Shown: positions 47,801 to 61,729 of the stretch, piece by piece
Layout of the letters: each line of letters opens with the position of its first letter
Numbering within the stretch: the first letter of the stretch is position 1
NCBI GenBank assembly: GCA_021464415.1
Contig: CM038467.1
Location: 67,771,159-67,835,158 of the forward strand
Direction of reading: 5' to 3'
DNA length: 64,000 bases
Source: Lonicera japonica
Lineage: Eukaryota > Streptophyta > Magnoliopsida > Dipsacales > Caprifoliaceae
Program-made: the position numbers and the translations under genes
The notes under the pieces: model-generated
What the model was told of the DNA's origin: nothing
Database searches by the model: none
What the model saw: only the letters and a program-made list of their open reading frames with translations

Positions 47801-49775
47801 AGTTGGTATCAGAGCATAGGTTGACGAGTACTTGGGCTTGATGGGGATGAAATGTGTTGTGATTCTTGAAAGTTATTCCTATATGTGTTAGTAATTGAAA
47901 TCTTTGTCTTCCTGAAGTCATGATTAGTCTTTACACTTTGAATTCAGGGGATGATTTTATATCCTACAGCTTGAATTTTGGGGATGGTTTTGTATCCTGC
48001 CACTCATCTAGAGCTTGTTAGTCCACATGGTGTGGCAAGTTGTTCTTTCGTTGATTTCAATTTTTGCGGCCATTAATGCCTATGTTTTGTGGTTGGACTC
48101 CTTTGGAGTTTTGGTGTTGCATTCTGGCCTTGAAGGTTTGATACCACATGATGTGGGTGTGTCATGTGGGGGTTCTTTTATGTCTTGACGTGTGTTCCAT
48201 GTGAAAAAGGTAGAATTATTATCTTGATGATAAGTTAACAAGTTCTAGCTTTATCAAACCGTCTGCTTATTGTTTTCCAAAATTATTCTGTTTGTCTTGT
48301 TTTTGGATTGGATTTCTACTTCGTGTGATTTTGGTTAGTCTTCTGAAAAGAGGAGACCATATGTAAATTGGGATAAAGATCTAGTTTTCTTTATTGATAG
48401 AAATTTTTGAAGGAATCTGACAGGGAGTACGAAAATTTTTCAAAATGATTAATCCTCTTTGAGTACGCCGGGGCAAAGGATAGTTATAGATGCCGAAAAT
48501 GGGGTCATCATAGAAGGGAATGTTTATTCTTGCGGTTTATAGGAAAAGAAAGTTCTTCCAGATAGTATAGATCAAAATCTGTAAGAGATGGTAAAGAGTC
48601 GCATACTTCATTTAATTTTCAGGAATTAAGAAGTTCATTTCCTTCTTAATTATATATTAAATTCCCTGAGGTAAGGTGTTTACTATATGGGAGAATAGTA
48701 TGTTCATAATATAGTTGTTTCATCTTGCGGTGGATATATAGAGAATCGGCAGATAAATCCCGCAGGCATATTTTATATAATGGTTTGCACTTCATAAGTA
48801 TATGTATTGTATCTTATATGATATGGTGGTTGGTTATATCTTGGGAGGAATCTCATGATATGAAGACAAGGAAGTTTGTGATGTTTGTAATGATCTCAAC
48901 TGTGCCTCTTCACACTTGGTTAGAAACTTTTGGATATATCGAGAATGTGGATAAATGATGATCATATTATGTGATAGTGTGAAACTATTAATGTGGATCA
49001 CGTATGATCAATTGTGGAAACTATTTTATTGTGTTGTTTTGGAAATTTCTTAGATTAAAAATCATATAGTATATACATCCTTTTGTATCTTGATTATTTT
49101 GGATTTAAATTTATGGGTTATGGAACTTTTTGTGGATGTAAAGTATTAATCTTTCGAGATGACCTTTAGTCACTTTGTGTATCCATATATTTCTGACTTT
49201 TTGGACATAGATTAATGATTCTCTATGACATCTTTGTAAGGGAACCGGTGTTGTGGAAGGACTATTGAATTAAATCGGTTACTTAACTAATGTTAAAAAA
49301 TTTCATAGTAACCGAAAATCATCTTGTATTGTGGTATAAAGCTATTATGATATTTCTCCATTATGGAGTAATATTTCAGGTTAATCAATGATATGATACG
49401 GAATATGACTTTTGCTGACGTAAACGTTTAGAAATTGTTCGATTTATACTTATGGATGTTAAGATCGTTGGACCATGAAATCTATGAGATGTTGAAATGT
49501 GAAAAATGGATTTGGATTTAATGGGCATATAATTATGGGTTCTCTAAATTTTGGATTATGGTTCTTTATACTTATGTACACTTGGGTGCCAGGAAGTTGA
49601 TTCCCGTAAGATTTGTGTATTAGGAGTATGTGATAAGCGTGGTGGTTTGAATTGAGGGTATCTCAAATTCTTTATGAGAATGTTAGGATATATGATTTCT
49701 TCTTCAATTGCTATAAGTCTTCTATTGGAAAGGGATCTTGTATAGACGTTTACGGGTTACAATTGTGGATTATTT

Positions 49776-52028
49776 ATAGACTTGTAAGCGATGTTCCTTG
49801 GATATGCATGTTTGGTTATATCCAAGTGGATTGTAAATGGGTTATGTATGCGCTGAGGAACATGGATACATGATGAATGAAGTTTAAGTGGCATGTGTTG
49901 TTTTTAGTTGCCATAAAGAGCATGTATGCATGTTGTGCATTACAATTGTGTCAACCGAAATCTTGGAGATCCTTCGGCAAGCTTGGATCATTCCTCTGGC
50001 CTATCGTATAGGCGTATATCTTTTATCAGTATGCCGGGAGCTTCTAATGATTATTGTATCGTTCTGAACGTGACATGATCCTGATATGGATCTGGATATG
50101 ATTCTGTTCTGGACGTGACATGGCCCTGATATGGATCCAGATATGATTCTGTTTTGGATGTGACATGACCTTGCTATGAATCCGGGGATGATTCTATTAT
50201 GGCCCTTTGATGGTGAAAGGATTGTGTATTTAATTGGTGTTTGCTGGGATGGGAAAATGGGCAGGGCCCGGTGCCCTTGGGTTGGAAAGCCCTAAACTAC
50301 CGGGGGAGCAATGTATGGCCGCCTATCAGCCACCGGTGTAGAGCTCGGGAACATAGGCAAATTGGCAAGGCACTGATGGTTCTGTGGTTATGATTATATC
50401 GGTGGACTTGAGGTCCAAATTGTGATCTATTGATATATTCTGGGGCCGATGGGCCATGTTATTCTATAAGACCGTTGGGCCAACTTATGGCTGTTATCGG
50501 TGGGTGTGATATTATCATTGGACTGGAGGTCCGATTCGGTTATAATCTTATGATACTCTCAGAGGCCAATGGGCCAGTTATGATGATTGACGGATGGTTC
50601 TATCGGGTGGTCAGGTATCTGATAAAGGTTGGCTCGACGAGGACATGTTCATTCTGGCTACGTGGCTTAACGTTTGACACAAGGGAGGTAACATGTATAT
50701 GCATAAGCACATATAATTTTTATATGATGATGGTTTTTAAATCGAACCATTTGTTGAAGATGAATTGTTGTTGGATTGTGAATTGTGTTTCCAACATGTT
50801 ATGCCCTGTTTTCCCCCTACTAAGCTATGAGCTCATCCCGTGTTTTATTTAAAATTTCAGGTACTCAAGGGGTGAACGATGGTAACGGGACTATGGGTTC
50901 GGGAATGAAATAGATGACTCTGATACAGATTCACTTTTTGTTATATATATGTTATCTCGGGAAGCCACGGCTAGCCCGTAGTGTTATGCACTGTATTGCA
51001 CCTGCTAAGTTTGGTTTTATATATAAAGTAAATACCATCAATGGCCACTGAACTATTAATAAATTTTACCAGTAGTCACTAAACTTTATTTTGTTACACC
51101 TGGACCATTAAACTTTTAAAACGTATTATCATTGGCCACTCCGTTAAATCTCACTGTTAGTTTTTGATGGAATCAATATCACGTGATTTTCATGTGCATG
51201 GAAGGGGCATTTAAGTCTTTTTCCATTTTCTTTTTCTTTTTTCCTTTTCTTTTCTTTCTTTTCTTTTCTTTCTTCTTCTTCAATTCTTCTTCTTCTTTGA
51301 TTTTCTTCTTCCTTCCTCTTCGATTTTCTTTTCTTTCTTTTTCTTCGATTCTTCTTCTTCTTCTTCTTCGATTATTCCTTCTTCCTTCTTCTTCGATTTT
51401 CTTCTTCCTTCCTCTTCGATTTTCTTCTCGCCTTCCTCTGAAATTGTGTGTGTGCGTGTAAAATCAAGATGCCCTGGACTTCAATGGAAAAACACTGAGA
51501 AGAAAGAGGAGAAAGGGGAAGAAGAAGAAGAAGAAGAAAAAGAAATTTGTCTGAGAAGAAAGAGGAGGAGAAAGGGGAAGAAGAAGAAGAAAGAAAAGAA
51601 AAGAAAAGGAAAAAAGAAAAAGAAAATGGAAAAAGACTTAAATGCCCCTTCCATGCACATGAAAATCACGTGATATTGATTCCGTCAAAAACTAACAGTG
51701 AGATTTAAGGAATTGGCCAATGATAATACGTTTTAAAAGTTTAATGGTCCAAGTGTAACAAAATGAAGTTCAGTGACTACTAGTAAAATTTGCTAATAAT
51801 TCAGTGGTCATTGATGGTATTTACTCTTATATATATTGGTTATATGTATACAAGATTTTATACAGTACTATCGTCTTCTATACTGTTGATTGACATGTGT
51901 GATAGTTACTATTTAAATCTCTTTATATATTTACATATATACCCATTTTAGTCAATCTAAGATGGGTTAGTAGCACCCTATGTCTTAATTACGAATGTTG
52001 TCCTGTAGATTAAGGCGGGGGTGTTACA
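49776..52028 (+). repeat. 3' LTR, truncated and interrupted, copy B
   Basis: It begins atagacttgtaagcg, the same internal junction as at 7401, and ends GTGTTACA before ACTTA. The fold-back element 51026-51826 interrupts it. Confidence 0.88.
51026..51826. mobile_element. Mutator-like fold-back element (copy B)
   Basis: Counterpart of 8651-9534, here 801 bp, with identical 9-bp flanks TTATATATA (51017-51025 and 51827-51835). The CTT and GAA tracts are shorter than in A, accounting for the size difference. Frames at 51183-51673 are low-complexity artefacts. Confidence 0.9.
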
Positions 52029-52033
52029 ACTTA

Positions 52034-55000
52034 CGTGTTGAAACTTGTAATTAAGGGTATTTAAGTGTAAGGGATAAAACTATATATATATGAACCTATG
52101 TATGGAACTTAAAATTTAATTTCAGGGTATCTGCACTGAAAAATAAATCTGGTGCAAAATATAATCTCATGTGGCTAGCCTTTTCCAAGTCAATATGCGT
52201 GTGAACAGGTGCGGGGACACACTAGTCGCATGGAATTGTGATTTGCACTCCCTGCAGGTGCGAGAAAGCCTTATTTTTCTTAAATGCTTAACAAGTTCAT
52301 AAAAGTTGTTTCCTTATAAACCAATTAATTTTTTCACAAAGTTCTCATATGAAACTTACCCATTTTCATTCAATTTTTTATATCTCAAGTAGCTCACTTT
52401 AGGTGATAATTTCTCATTTCCCCCATAACCATTTTGAGGAAACAAATATACAATTTTTATATCATCACGGTGGAGAAACACGAATCTATAATAATCTTTC
52501 ATAGTTGAATGTGAGATCCCACTAAAAATTACCCTCAAAATGGATCGAAAATTGTATTTTTATCCATTTTTTCTACACCTCCAAGGTAAATCATTTCTTA
52601 GATCTACATTTTAATATTAGGTATAATTTTATTTTTTGATTACACTTGCATAATATTAGTTGTATTTCTTGATTAATTGTTAACATTCACTACTTGACTT
52701 GTATGAAGTATTATTGTTAATGCTATTATGTTTACGTTCAAATTTTATGTGTTTAAATATATTTTTGTATGTTTTGAATTTCTCCCCCTTAACCATATTC
52801 TTGGCTCCGCCACCTATTATCCCACTACATTAATGTTTTAAGTGACACACATTATATTGCCTAATATATTGTATACACTTTTACAATACATACTTTTTAA
52901 AATTAATAAATTAAATGCCTACTTTTATATTATACTAGATCACATGCACACATAGTGCATGTCCTACTCACATATATCTAGTTCAAATTAAAATATAAAA
53001 CAAAGATGCTAAGTGATATAATGGTTAAGCAGCAGGGTTTTTTGACCACGGGTTGGGTTTGGATTAAAAAATAAATAAATTAATTGGACCGACACAGGTT
53101 CGGGGCTGGGTTTAGATTTTGCATCTAAAAAACCCAACCATACCTTACACGCATACATAAATAATATATAAATATTTATATAGTGACCTTAATGGGGTGG
53201 GATTTTTTGACCTTAGGTTGGATTTGGATTTAAAAAAAAATAAAAAATGAAAAGGGACCGGCGGGGGTGGGTTTGGATTTTGCATCTAAAAAGCCCAGCT
53301 CTACCCTACCCTACATGCATACATAGATATATAAATATTTATATAGTATCATGCCGACATGCCTTAACTAATCTATCCCTCCTCCTCTTGATACTCTCTA
53401 GCCAAATTTGATATAATTCTCTTTTTTGTATGTAATTTATTTTTATGATTCTTTCAAATAGAATGAAAAACTATTGAAATAGATTTAATTTTGCTCGATT
53501 TATTTTTTTTGCATCTTTGATTTAGCAAGATATAGTTAAAATTAGGGTGAATTATATTTTTCTATTTGATTTGGGCAATATTATATTTTTATTAGTTTTT
53601 GTCCTTATCCACTATTAAAGTCCAAATTTAAATTAATTAATAGTTAAATTAATATAAATAATAAAATTTGTCAGCCACTTTACTATGTGCCCGCAGCCAA
53701 TTACGCTTCCACAATCGTTGGAATGTTTTTCCTACTATTGTTAGCAAAAACTGATCGGGCAATGGATTCGATGGTCGTGTTTGTGTCAATTTTTATTATT
53801 TTCACGTGTTAACATTTTAGATTTAAATGATTGGTTTTTTTAGTGGTTAAAAAATTTATATTTAAATTTGATTTTTCTTCTTAATAAATTATCTGACACG
53901 ATTTGTTATTATCCGTTAAATAAAATAATATCTTGAACATTCTCGTATCTATCCATATATTTTGGTTATTTTTATTATATATTGTTCAATAATTAAAAGT
54001 AGAAGTGTTCAAATGTCTAGTCACATTTCTTAACTCGGCTGCATGTAGCCGAATTCGGTACAATAATAGGTGTCGAGTGACCTAATGTAGTATGATATTT
54101 CGACAACATTCTATTTTTACAGAATTATGTATTTCACATTTAGCAACTTGTCGCCTACTGGAAAAAAAATGACTACATATTTGGTCCCTTTTTTTACATT
54201 CAATCTTTAAACAATATACAACAAAATAATAGAGATACATGTACAAAACAATGGTGGAGGAATCGAGCAAAATAATATAATGATCACTTTTTTCTTGCTT
54301 TGTTTGGTTCATTTACTAAAACTCCACTTTCTAGGTGAAAGGTTACTAGAGGCTGTTTTTCAACAACTTTAGGGTCCAATTTTCCAATTAAAATCATAAA
54401 AAAATATGTGAGCATGTGACTTTATTGTAAAAAGGAGTAGAAATCCGTAGTTGGATTCGGTACAAATAAAATATTAAGATTTTAGAATTAAATAATGTTG
54501 TTACCATTATTTCAATCGCAATTAATTATTTGTTTTGTAAATTAACAACCTTATCTTATCACTCTCCTATAATAAAGTACATGCACCTTTGTTGACCCCC
54601 AAGCATATACTGCGGATGCATCCGGTAGAGAATATAAAATTTTGAATTGGGTGAGAAATAGGGACATCAAAGACAAGTGCAAAATGAGTTAATCGATAAA
54701 GACTTATAATTGTTGTTTGTTATTTTCTCCGTATCTTTTGTACTTGTGAATTTCTTTGCATGCATGATTAGAAGGTGTATTTATATGTTTAAATTCAAAA
54801 GATTATAATTTTTACTTATAAGGAAAAACTTGAAGGGGCCAGTAAGGCGTAGCATGTTTAAATGTAATTGAAAAATAATTTTACTGATCAAAATTTCAAA
54901 AATGTAGGAAGTATTGAGAATGGTTGACTCAAATCATTGATCTCATATCAAATATCTGTAAAACTCAAACAATGGTTGATAAGTATGATAGTGTTATCAC

Positions 55001-55528
55001 ATAGTAACGATGCATTTTAAAATAATACTCCACTCCTACGGCCAAATATGTTTAACTTGGGCACAAATCATTGAGAATGAACTAGTTTGATCTAAGATAA
55101 AGATTATTGAGAATACTTGACTCAAATCATTGATCCCACATCATAAATTATACAAAGTTTTGTTAGTATTGTCACAATCAAAAAACTAATTATTGGAATT
55201 TTTGGGATGAGTTGTGAATTGTGATTATTGTAAGAATTAATTATTTAATTTTTTTATGGTTCATACAATTAGCTTATTTTAATATTTGGGCATTTGTTAA
55301 ATAGATAAATAAAAAATGGTTAACTCTTAGATTCTATGTACTCTTTAAAAAAAAAAAAAATTAGACTTATCGATTAGTTGATGATAATTACATATCATAT
55401 CGTTATAAATACAATATGCAATAGTTAGAAATGTATAATCATTATCTTTATTAATTAGAAATTAACCACTATTTTACTTTAATAGCAAGTAAGAGTTATA
55501 GACGAAGGGAAACTTTATTGTCTCTTTA
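52034..55528. other. Non-coding stretch of copy B
   Basis: Matches 9742-11256, 11974-12344 and 15476-17077 of A. The empty MITE target ATTATATTT is at 53551-53559, and the junction lacking A's 3.1-kb block is at 53931-53932. No gene is recognised. Confidence 0.6.
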
Positions 55529-56024
55529 GAGCATCTCCAACTGTTGTGTAAATATTTTTGTGTAAATCTTATGTGTCAAGACACTTTTACACAAAACTTG
55601 AAGTGTAAAAAAAATATGCTCCAATGGTACATTTTTAAATTTTTGTGTAAATTTTGAATGAACCAATAAGATAATTATGCATATTAGATATTATTTTATG
55701 CAATTTTTTATTATTTTTTCTTGAATTTTGGTATACATAATATTATAACAATAATGGATCTTGATATGTTGGTCTTAATAAGTAGATTTTATATATATAT
55801 TTTTTATTAAATTATATGATTTCTATTAAAAGTTATTACATTTTAAAGTATTGTAAAATAATTGAGAAAAGAAAAGTTTGATGTGGCAGTATAAACTTGG
55901 GGTGTATTTTACACATTCGTTTTACACAAAAGCTAAATTTTAAAAGATTGCTAGAGCTCAAAATTTTTACAAGTTTTATATATTTAACATAAAACCTAAA
56001 TATAAATTACTGTTAGAGATGCTC
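55529..56024. mobile_element. Tourist-like MITE, TSD TTA (copy B)
   Basis: 496 bp with ends GAGCATCTCCAAC and GTTAGAGATGCTC and TTA on both sides (55526-55528 and 56025-56027). Counterpart of 17081-17576. Confidence 0.87.
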
Positions 56025-56050
56025 TTACATGTATGAAATAACTTCTTTAA

Positions 56051-56335
56051 GGCTCCGTTTGATTGCAAAGATGGAAAAGGAAAATAAATTTAGCTAGTTT
56101 GTATGAAAAGATAGAAAATAAGGTGAGGATATATACTCATTTTATGAGTATATATCCTCCATCCTTTAATGGTTTTGTTGGAAAATTTTTACTCACCACC
56201 AAGCAAAAAAAATTTCTTCATGGAAAAACTTAAAAATTAAGAAGATATCACCTCTATCACTCAAGTTATTTTCCATCTTTTCACCAAAACTAACTCAATT
56301 TATTTTCCTTTTCCCCCTTGCAATCAAACGGAGCG
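56051..56335. mobile_element. Tourist-like MITE unique to copy B, TSD TAA
   Basis: 285 bp with inverted ends GGCTCCGTTTGATTGCAA and, on the other strand, CGCTCCGTTTGATTGCAA. TAA lies on both sides (56048-56050 and 56336-56338). In A the equivalent point (17588) reads atgaaatagatgtt: the element, and also the preceding acttcttTAA, are missing. Confidence 0.88.
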
Positions 56336-56687
56336 TAAGATGTTAATTTTTCATAATTTGTTGTACCGTTGTTTATCATTATTATAAGTTTATGGAGTTT
56401 GATTTTTTAAACATAATGAAATCAACATGTGAGAATGTTTTATGATGCAAGCTATTTTGTCTTATACGGCGTGAAAGGTCTAATTTTCTTTTAACATCAT
56501 GAATTAATACTTTATGCATTAAAATTATATTTGTAATTATTTGCCTTTGTATTGTTAATATTCTGATTATGGTTAATTTGGTAATTACTAAAATATTTTA
56601 AATATAAATTAATATGAATATTAATAATATAATATTATTTATTTAATAACACATATTAGGAATATTATTTTGGTATTATCAAAGTGG

Positions 56688-57576
56688 ACTAATTATGGGC
56701 AATTGGGCATAAGGGTTTATTTTAATAATAATCTAATTATAAAGGATAATTACAAATTAACCATGTAAATTAAGGATAATATACAAAAAAGACACAAATA
56801 CCCCTTCGTTATAACATCTCACATCTCATTAGAACACTAACAACAATCAAATGGTGTAAAATGCATTTAGCACCAACTGTCAACAGGCATGACGATACCC
56901 AGAAGGTGCTAAATCCATTTAGCACCAACTGTCAACACACATGACAATACTTAGAAGGGGCTAATTAATCCATTTAGCACCACAACTAGAAGGTGCTAAA
57001 TGCATTTAACACCACATGTCAACACATATGACAAGAACCAGAAGGTATTAAATGCATTTAGCACCACTTATCAACACACATGACAACAACAACAAGGTGC
57101 TAAATATATTTAGCACCACCTGTCAACAGACATGACATAATCAGAAGGTGTTAAATTCATTTAGCACCACAACTAGAAGATGCTAAATGTATTTAGTACC
57201 ACCTGTCAACACACATGACAACATCCAGAAGGTACTAATATGATTTTAGCACCATTACAAAGCATAGAATAACAAAATTGATGAGATCAACATCTACTCA
57301 ATTTATATATATGTATATATGTGTGGATCGACATAGGGTTCGTAAAAAAAAGAGTTTGCAATCATATTTTTTTTTTAAAATCTCGTTGGGCTGTGAAAAT
57401 TGGTCGATTTCGATAGCAAAATGTCTACTGATCGTCTTGATTTTTTGCGCAATTATTGTAATTTTGTCTTCCGAACAACATATTCAAAAATCATCACAAT
57501 CCAACGGTTCGATCAAAAGTTACATATGTTTTACGATTCTACCTGTAAGAGGAAGAAGAAGAAGAAGAAGAAGAAG

Positions 57577-57608
<32 letters not shown>

Positions 57609-57990
57609 AGGAGGATGAGGAGGAGGAGGAGGAGGAGGAGGAGGAGGAGGAGAAGCAAAAGATTAAGATGAGAACAACGTTCATCTCGACGATACGATCG
57701 GAGAGTCGGATGGTGGTGGTGGTGGTGCAGCAGTGGTGTGTTAGGAGGAGGGGAAGGCAGCAAAGGTAGACTCCAAAATTAGGGGAACTAAGGGTTAAAA
57801 TGGTTAAAAGTTTATATTACATGCTTAAAGGTTCATATGAAGGGTATTTTTGTACATCAATGTTTCTCATTATCCTTAAAATAAATCAATATTATCAAAA
57901 GTGTCCTTAATTTAGAATTACATAATGAAATTAGTTCTACTTATCTTTGTTAAATATGAGTTCGTCCTGAGAATTGTAAAACATTACGGA
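56688..57990 (+). repeat. Dispersed repeat with palindrome array (copy B)
   Basis: Counterpart of 17940-19175. The palindrome array is at 56857-57255 with one unit fewer. The microsatellite part at 57550-57740 is expanded into GAA, AAC, GAG and GGT runs. The frame at 57278-57769 is mostly translated microsatellite and is not called. Confidence 0.65.
57547..57742 (+). repeat. Compound trinucleotide microsatellite
   Basis: Successive GAA, AAC, GAG and GGT runs. In A the equivalent (18856-18925) has only interrupted GAACAA/AAC and a short GGA run; B carries about 130 extra bases. Confidence 0.85.
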
Positions 57991-58258
57991 GTGAGGTCTT
58001 ATAACCATTTTCTCACTAATTAATATGGTGGCTATTAAATTAAATAATTAACTAATTGACCATAAATCATGAATATAAATTTGTAAAATTTTATTAAAAA
58101 ATAATTGATGATATTATTACATTTATTTATTCATTGAAATTTTTCTCCAAAGAGAATCAATTTTAATGATTAAATATATCTTATAGAGTTTAATTTACTG
58201 TTTAATTAAGTAATTTTGTTTTATCTAACCATAATGTACTTAGTTAAATTAATATTTT

Positions 58259-58706
58259 TAGGGTTGGGACCAGTTCGATCCTAACCAAATTATGAAGAAT
58301 TGGAACCGGTTTTCTGTTGATCTTAATGGTTTGGTTCTTTGTGTATTTTTTGAGGAACTGTAAATGGAACTGAATCGGTTCTAACGGTTCGGTTCTACTA
58401 GTTCTTCGGGAAACCGTTAGAACCGTTAGGATCCGGCCAAAAATTGTTCTAACGGGGTCTTCGGGAACCGTATAGAACAGTTAAAATCGGCCACGAACTA
58501 TAAGAAATGTTATGTATTTATATATAACGGTTCCTAACGGTTCCTTTAATTAAATTTATCAAGGAACCGAGAACTGACTATTAACAACTATTAGGAACCG
58601 AACTGTTAAAAATATGCACTTTAATACTAAGAACCAAACCGAACCGGCCTTTTTCGGTTCGGTGTGGTTCGGTTCTTCAGTTCCTGGTTCGAAAATTCCA
58701 CCCCTA
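58259..58706. mobile_element. hAT MITE, TSD AATATTTT (copy B)
   Basis: 448 bp, TAGGGTTGGGACC to TTCCACCCCTA, with AATATTTT at 58251-58258 and 58707-58714. Counterpart of 19430-19877. Confidence 0.9.
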
Positions 58707-58955
58707 AATATTTTATTCATTTATGTTTTATATAAATACACTAAAGCATCAAAATTAGTATTTTATGGTTTTAGGCAAAGGAAAATCATAGTCATACTCC
58801 ATATTTATATATGAGTTATTGATATATGTGTTGCTTGACTCAAAGCATTAATGTCATGAATGTTATATTTTCTTCATTTTCTTATAGAATTTGTTTATTG
58901 CATATATATACTACTATCCCCCTTCATTTGAATGCTTTATCTATTTTAGTCCTTA

Positions 58956-59569
58956 GGCCTCGTTTGATTCGGGTATTAAAAACTGGGATGGGATTATTAA
59001 TACCACTTTTTTTATAATACCTTGTTTTGTTCGCACAAATGTGCTGAGATTATTAATACCGGAACTAACTTAATACCACTCTTTGTGGTATAATTTAATA
59101 CCAAGGAGGAGGTGGTATTGTTTATCCGGGATTAAGAAAAATGAACCATATATTTTAAAAAATGCCATTACTACTATAATATTTTCAAAATGTCACTACC
59201 ACCACACACCCACCCCACCCCCCCACCACCACTCCCACCTCCACCCACCCCCTAACCCACCCACCTCACCCCCACACCCTCACACCCCTACCCCCACCCC
59301 ACACACCACCACCACTACTACTACTACTACAATGATGATGATGATGATGATAATAATAATTTATTTTTTTTGTTATTCCAAAATATAATCCCGTATACAA
59401 GTTACAAAACCAAACATGATATTAACATCAACATGGGATATCCAAGTATTAATACTGCATGAATCAAATAGGGTATTGATATTAAATTAATACCATGATT
59501 AATAATCCAGTACTATTCATACTGGTATTATTAATCCCACTGACCCTGATACCTGAACCAAACGAGGCC
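58956..59569. mobile_element. Harbinger/Tourist-like MITE, complete (copy B)
   Basis: 614 bp with inverted ends GGCCTCGTTTGATTCGGGTA and, on the other strand, GGCCTCGTTTGGTTCAGGTA. Flanks are TTA on the left and TAA on the right. The paralogous site near 1170 is empty. The interior has a C-rich tract (59197-59310) and CAC/CTA/GATGAT microsatellites to 59360. The frame at 59083-59388 is a microsatellite artefact. Confidence 0.82.
59197..59310 (-). repeat. C-rich simple sequence, potential G-quadruplex on minus strand
   Basis: CCCCACC-type runs with many groups of three or more C. The minus strand could form G-quadruplexes. The A copy has its deletion breakpoint in the matching tract (20371-20480). 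Confidence 0.75.
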
Positions 59570-60660
59570 TAATGGAACTAAATTCTCTAAATGTTAGCTC
59601 AACTTAGAAGTGCTAGTTAGATCTAGCACTCAAATGAAAGAGCTTGCTATTATATATGAAAGCAGCGCTGAGGAAAGATCTCTCCATAAAGATTGGGATA
59701 GCTGAATGACTATTGTAAATAATATCAAAACCACACTCCCTGGAATTAAAATGTAATGAAATTTATGCAAAATTTAAGAGATTGTTTTCATGCTACCGAC
59801 AAGTCTCTTGCAAGAAAACAAATGACTGACTCACTGCGTACTTTAGGAATGATTATAGATGAGAGTTTTCTTGTCTGATTTATCTTGAATTCTTGACCTA
59901 CTCAGTATGGGCAATTTCAAATTCACTACAACACAAATAAATACAAGTGGAATGCGAGTGATTCATATTGGCCAGTATTTTGGTTCAAGACAAGCAAGAC
60001 TCAAGCAGCAAAATAGATATTCTGCTCATATAGGATGATTTATGAAGCAAAGTAAACAATTTCTTATATAAATTAATTATTTTATTTACTATTTTCATTC
60101 TTCTATCAACCCAAACCTAGGAAATAAAAAAAAGTAATATATAAAGATTCTTGGACAAATCATGTGGACATAAATTAAACCTTAGTGGAACATATACCTC
60201 TCACCATTATTGTCCAAAGCACTAGCTCCAATATAATATTAGACCGACTTTGAATAAAGAAAAATATCCTAACATATTTTTTATTTCCTTCTAAAAGCAC
60301 ACGTCTATTTTTAATATAAATTAAAAACATATACATGGTAGACTAAGGTCGTCTGTACTGCAGATTTTATAAATGCAAATTTCAGTTTGTTTTTATCCAT
60401 GGCAATTTATAAAATGCTAAAAATGTAAGGTAAATGTTAAAACGTCACTATGATAAAATTAGTTTTCAACAATTATTTAGCTTACGTGACACAATGTGTG
60501 TCGTCTAAAAATTATGATCAAATGCCAATCAATTAAAATTGAATATTTAATTGATGAGGCGGCAAAGAAAATATTATCTCAATTTTTTTATTATTATTTT
60601 AATAATAAATATTGAGACAATAGAATGCTTAAGATGTCTTATTTTTATTAATTAATTAAT

Positions 60661-61327
60661 GGGACAATTAAAAAAAAGGTCTTATTAGAGAAAGATTTTC
60701 ACACTAAAGCCAAAGAATAATTTTTTTGTAAATAAAGGGCCTATTTTTTATTTTATTGATAATATGACATGTGTCTTTTTTTTTCATTGTAAAATGACAT
60801 CCCAACCCTTAAAATAAATTAAAAAATACCAATATACATTAAAATATGGACTGCAATATAAACTTTACAGTCTATATTTTGTTGCAATATGAACTTTGCA
60901 CTCCATATTTCACTGCAATATGAACTTTGCAGTCCATATTTCACTGCAATGTGAACTTTGCAGTCGATATTTTTGGTGCAAAGTTCATATTGCATTTCAT
61001 ATTTTACTGCAATGTGAACTTTGCAGTTCATATTTTTAGTGCAAAGTTCATATTGCAGTCCATATTTCACTGCAATATGAACTTTGCAGTCCATATTTTT
61101 TGTGCAAATTTCATAAAGAGGGGTAATTTAGGTAATACATAACATGTTTTTATTAATTAAATGATATTTAAATTTATTCAAATACATTCATTTAAAATAT
61201 AAAACAAAATAGGCCTCTTACACTAATTACCAATTAAAAATAGGCCCTTCATTCAAAAAAATTATTCATATTAAATTTTTGGGTAAAAATCAATTGTTTA
61301 TACAAGCCCCTTCTACCTAATTTCTAG
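60661..61327. mobile_element. Mutator-like MITE with internal palindromes (B insertion, inverted)
   Basis: 667 bp, same family as 11266-11964 but in the opposite orientation. It starts GGGACAATTAAAAAAAAGG and ends TTCTACCTAATTTCTAG. The 9-bp duplication TTAATTAAT is at 60652-60660 and 61328-61336. Copy A has the empty site at about 21122-21138. The interior repeats TGCAATATGAACTTTGCA. Confidence 0.92.
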
Positions 61328-61729
61328 TTAATTAATTTATTTATTTTTGTTATAAGAACTCCTTTATTTCTTTCCATCAAAGTCTTACCTAATTTGTCCT
61401 TACACTACTAAAGTCCAAATTTAAATTAATTAATAGTTAAATAAATATAAATAATAAAATATATCAGCCACTTTAATTTTGTACCATTTGAATCAACCAA
61501 TTACATAAAACAAGTGGGTGATGGATCACAAGGCCAACAAATTAAATGCTTCCGCGTACGTTGAAATCTTTTTCTACCATTGTTAGCAAAAAGTGACCTG
61601 GCATTGGATCTAATTAAGTCACGTTGGTATCAATTTTTATCATTTTTGAGTGTTATCGGTTTGGATTTAAATGATTGGCTTTTTAAAGAGTTGAAAAATA
61701 TTATATATTTAGGGTGTTAATATTATCAA

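Larger units (their letters stand above)
44951..52028 (+). mobile_element. Non-autonomous Ty3/gypsy-like LTR retrotransposon (copy B)
   Basis: The duplicate of 2573-9736, with the same ACTTA flanks (44946-44950 and 52029-52033). 5' LTR 44951-47800; primer site 47804-47815; internal region 47801-49775 without coding capacity; 3' LTR 49776-52028, with the same 5' truncation and the same fold-back insertion. Small indels distinguish it from A: one fewer 52-bp repeat in the LTR and extra bases near 48985-49015. Confidence 0.92.

Noticed and set aside
57278..57769. 163-codon frame, partly shared with 18692-18967
   Set aside because: More than half is translated microsatellite, and the two duplicates differ in length and frame.
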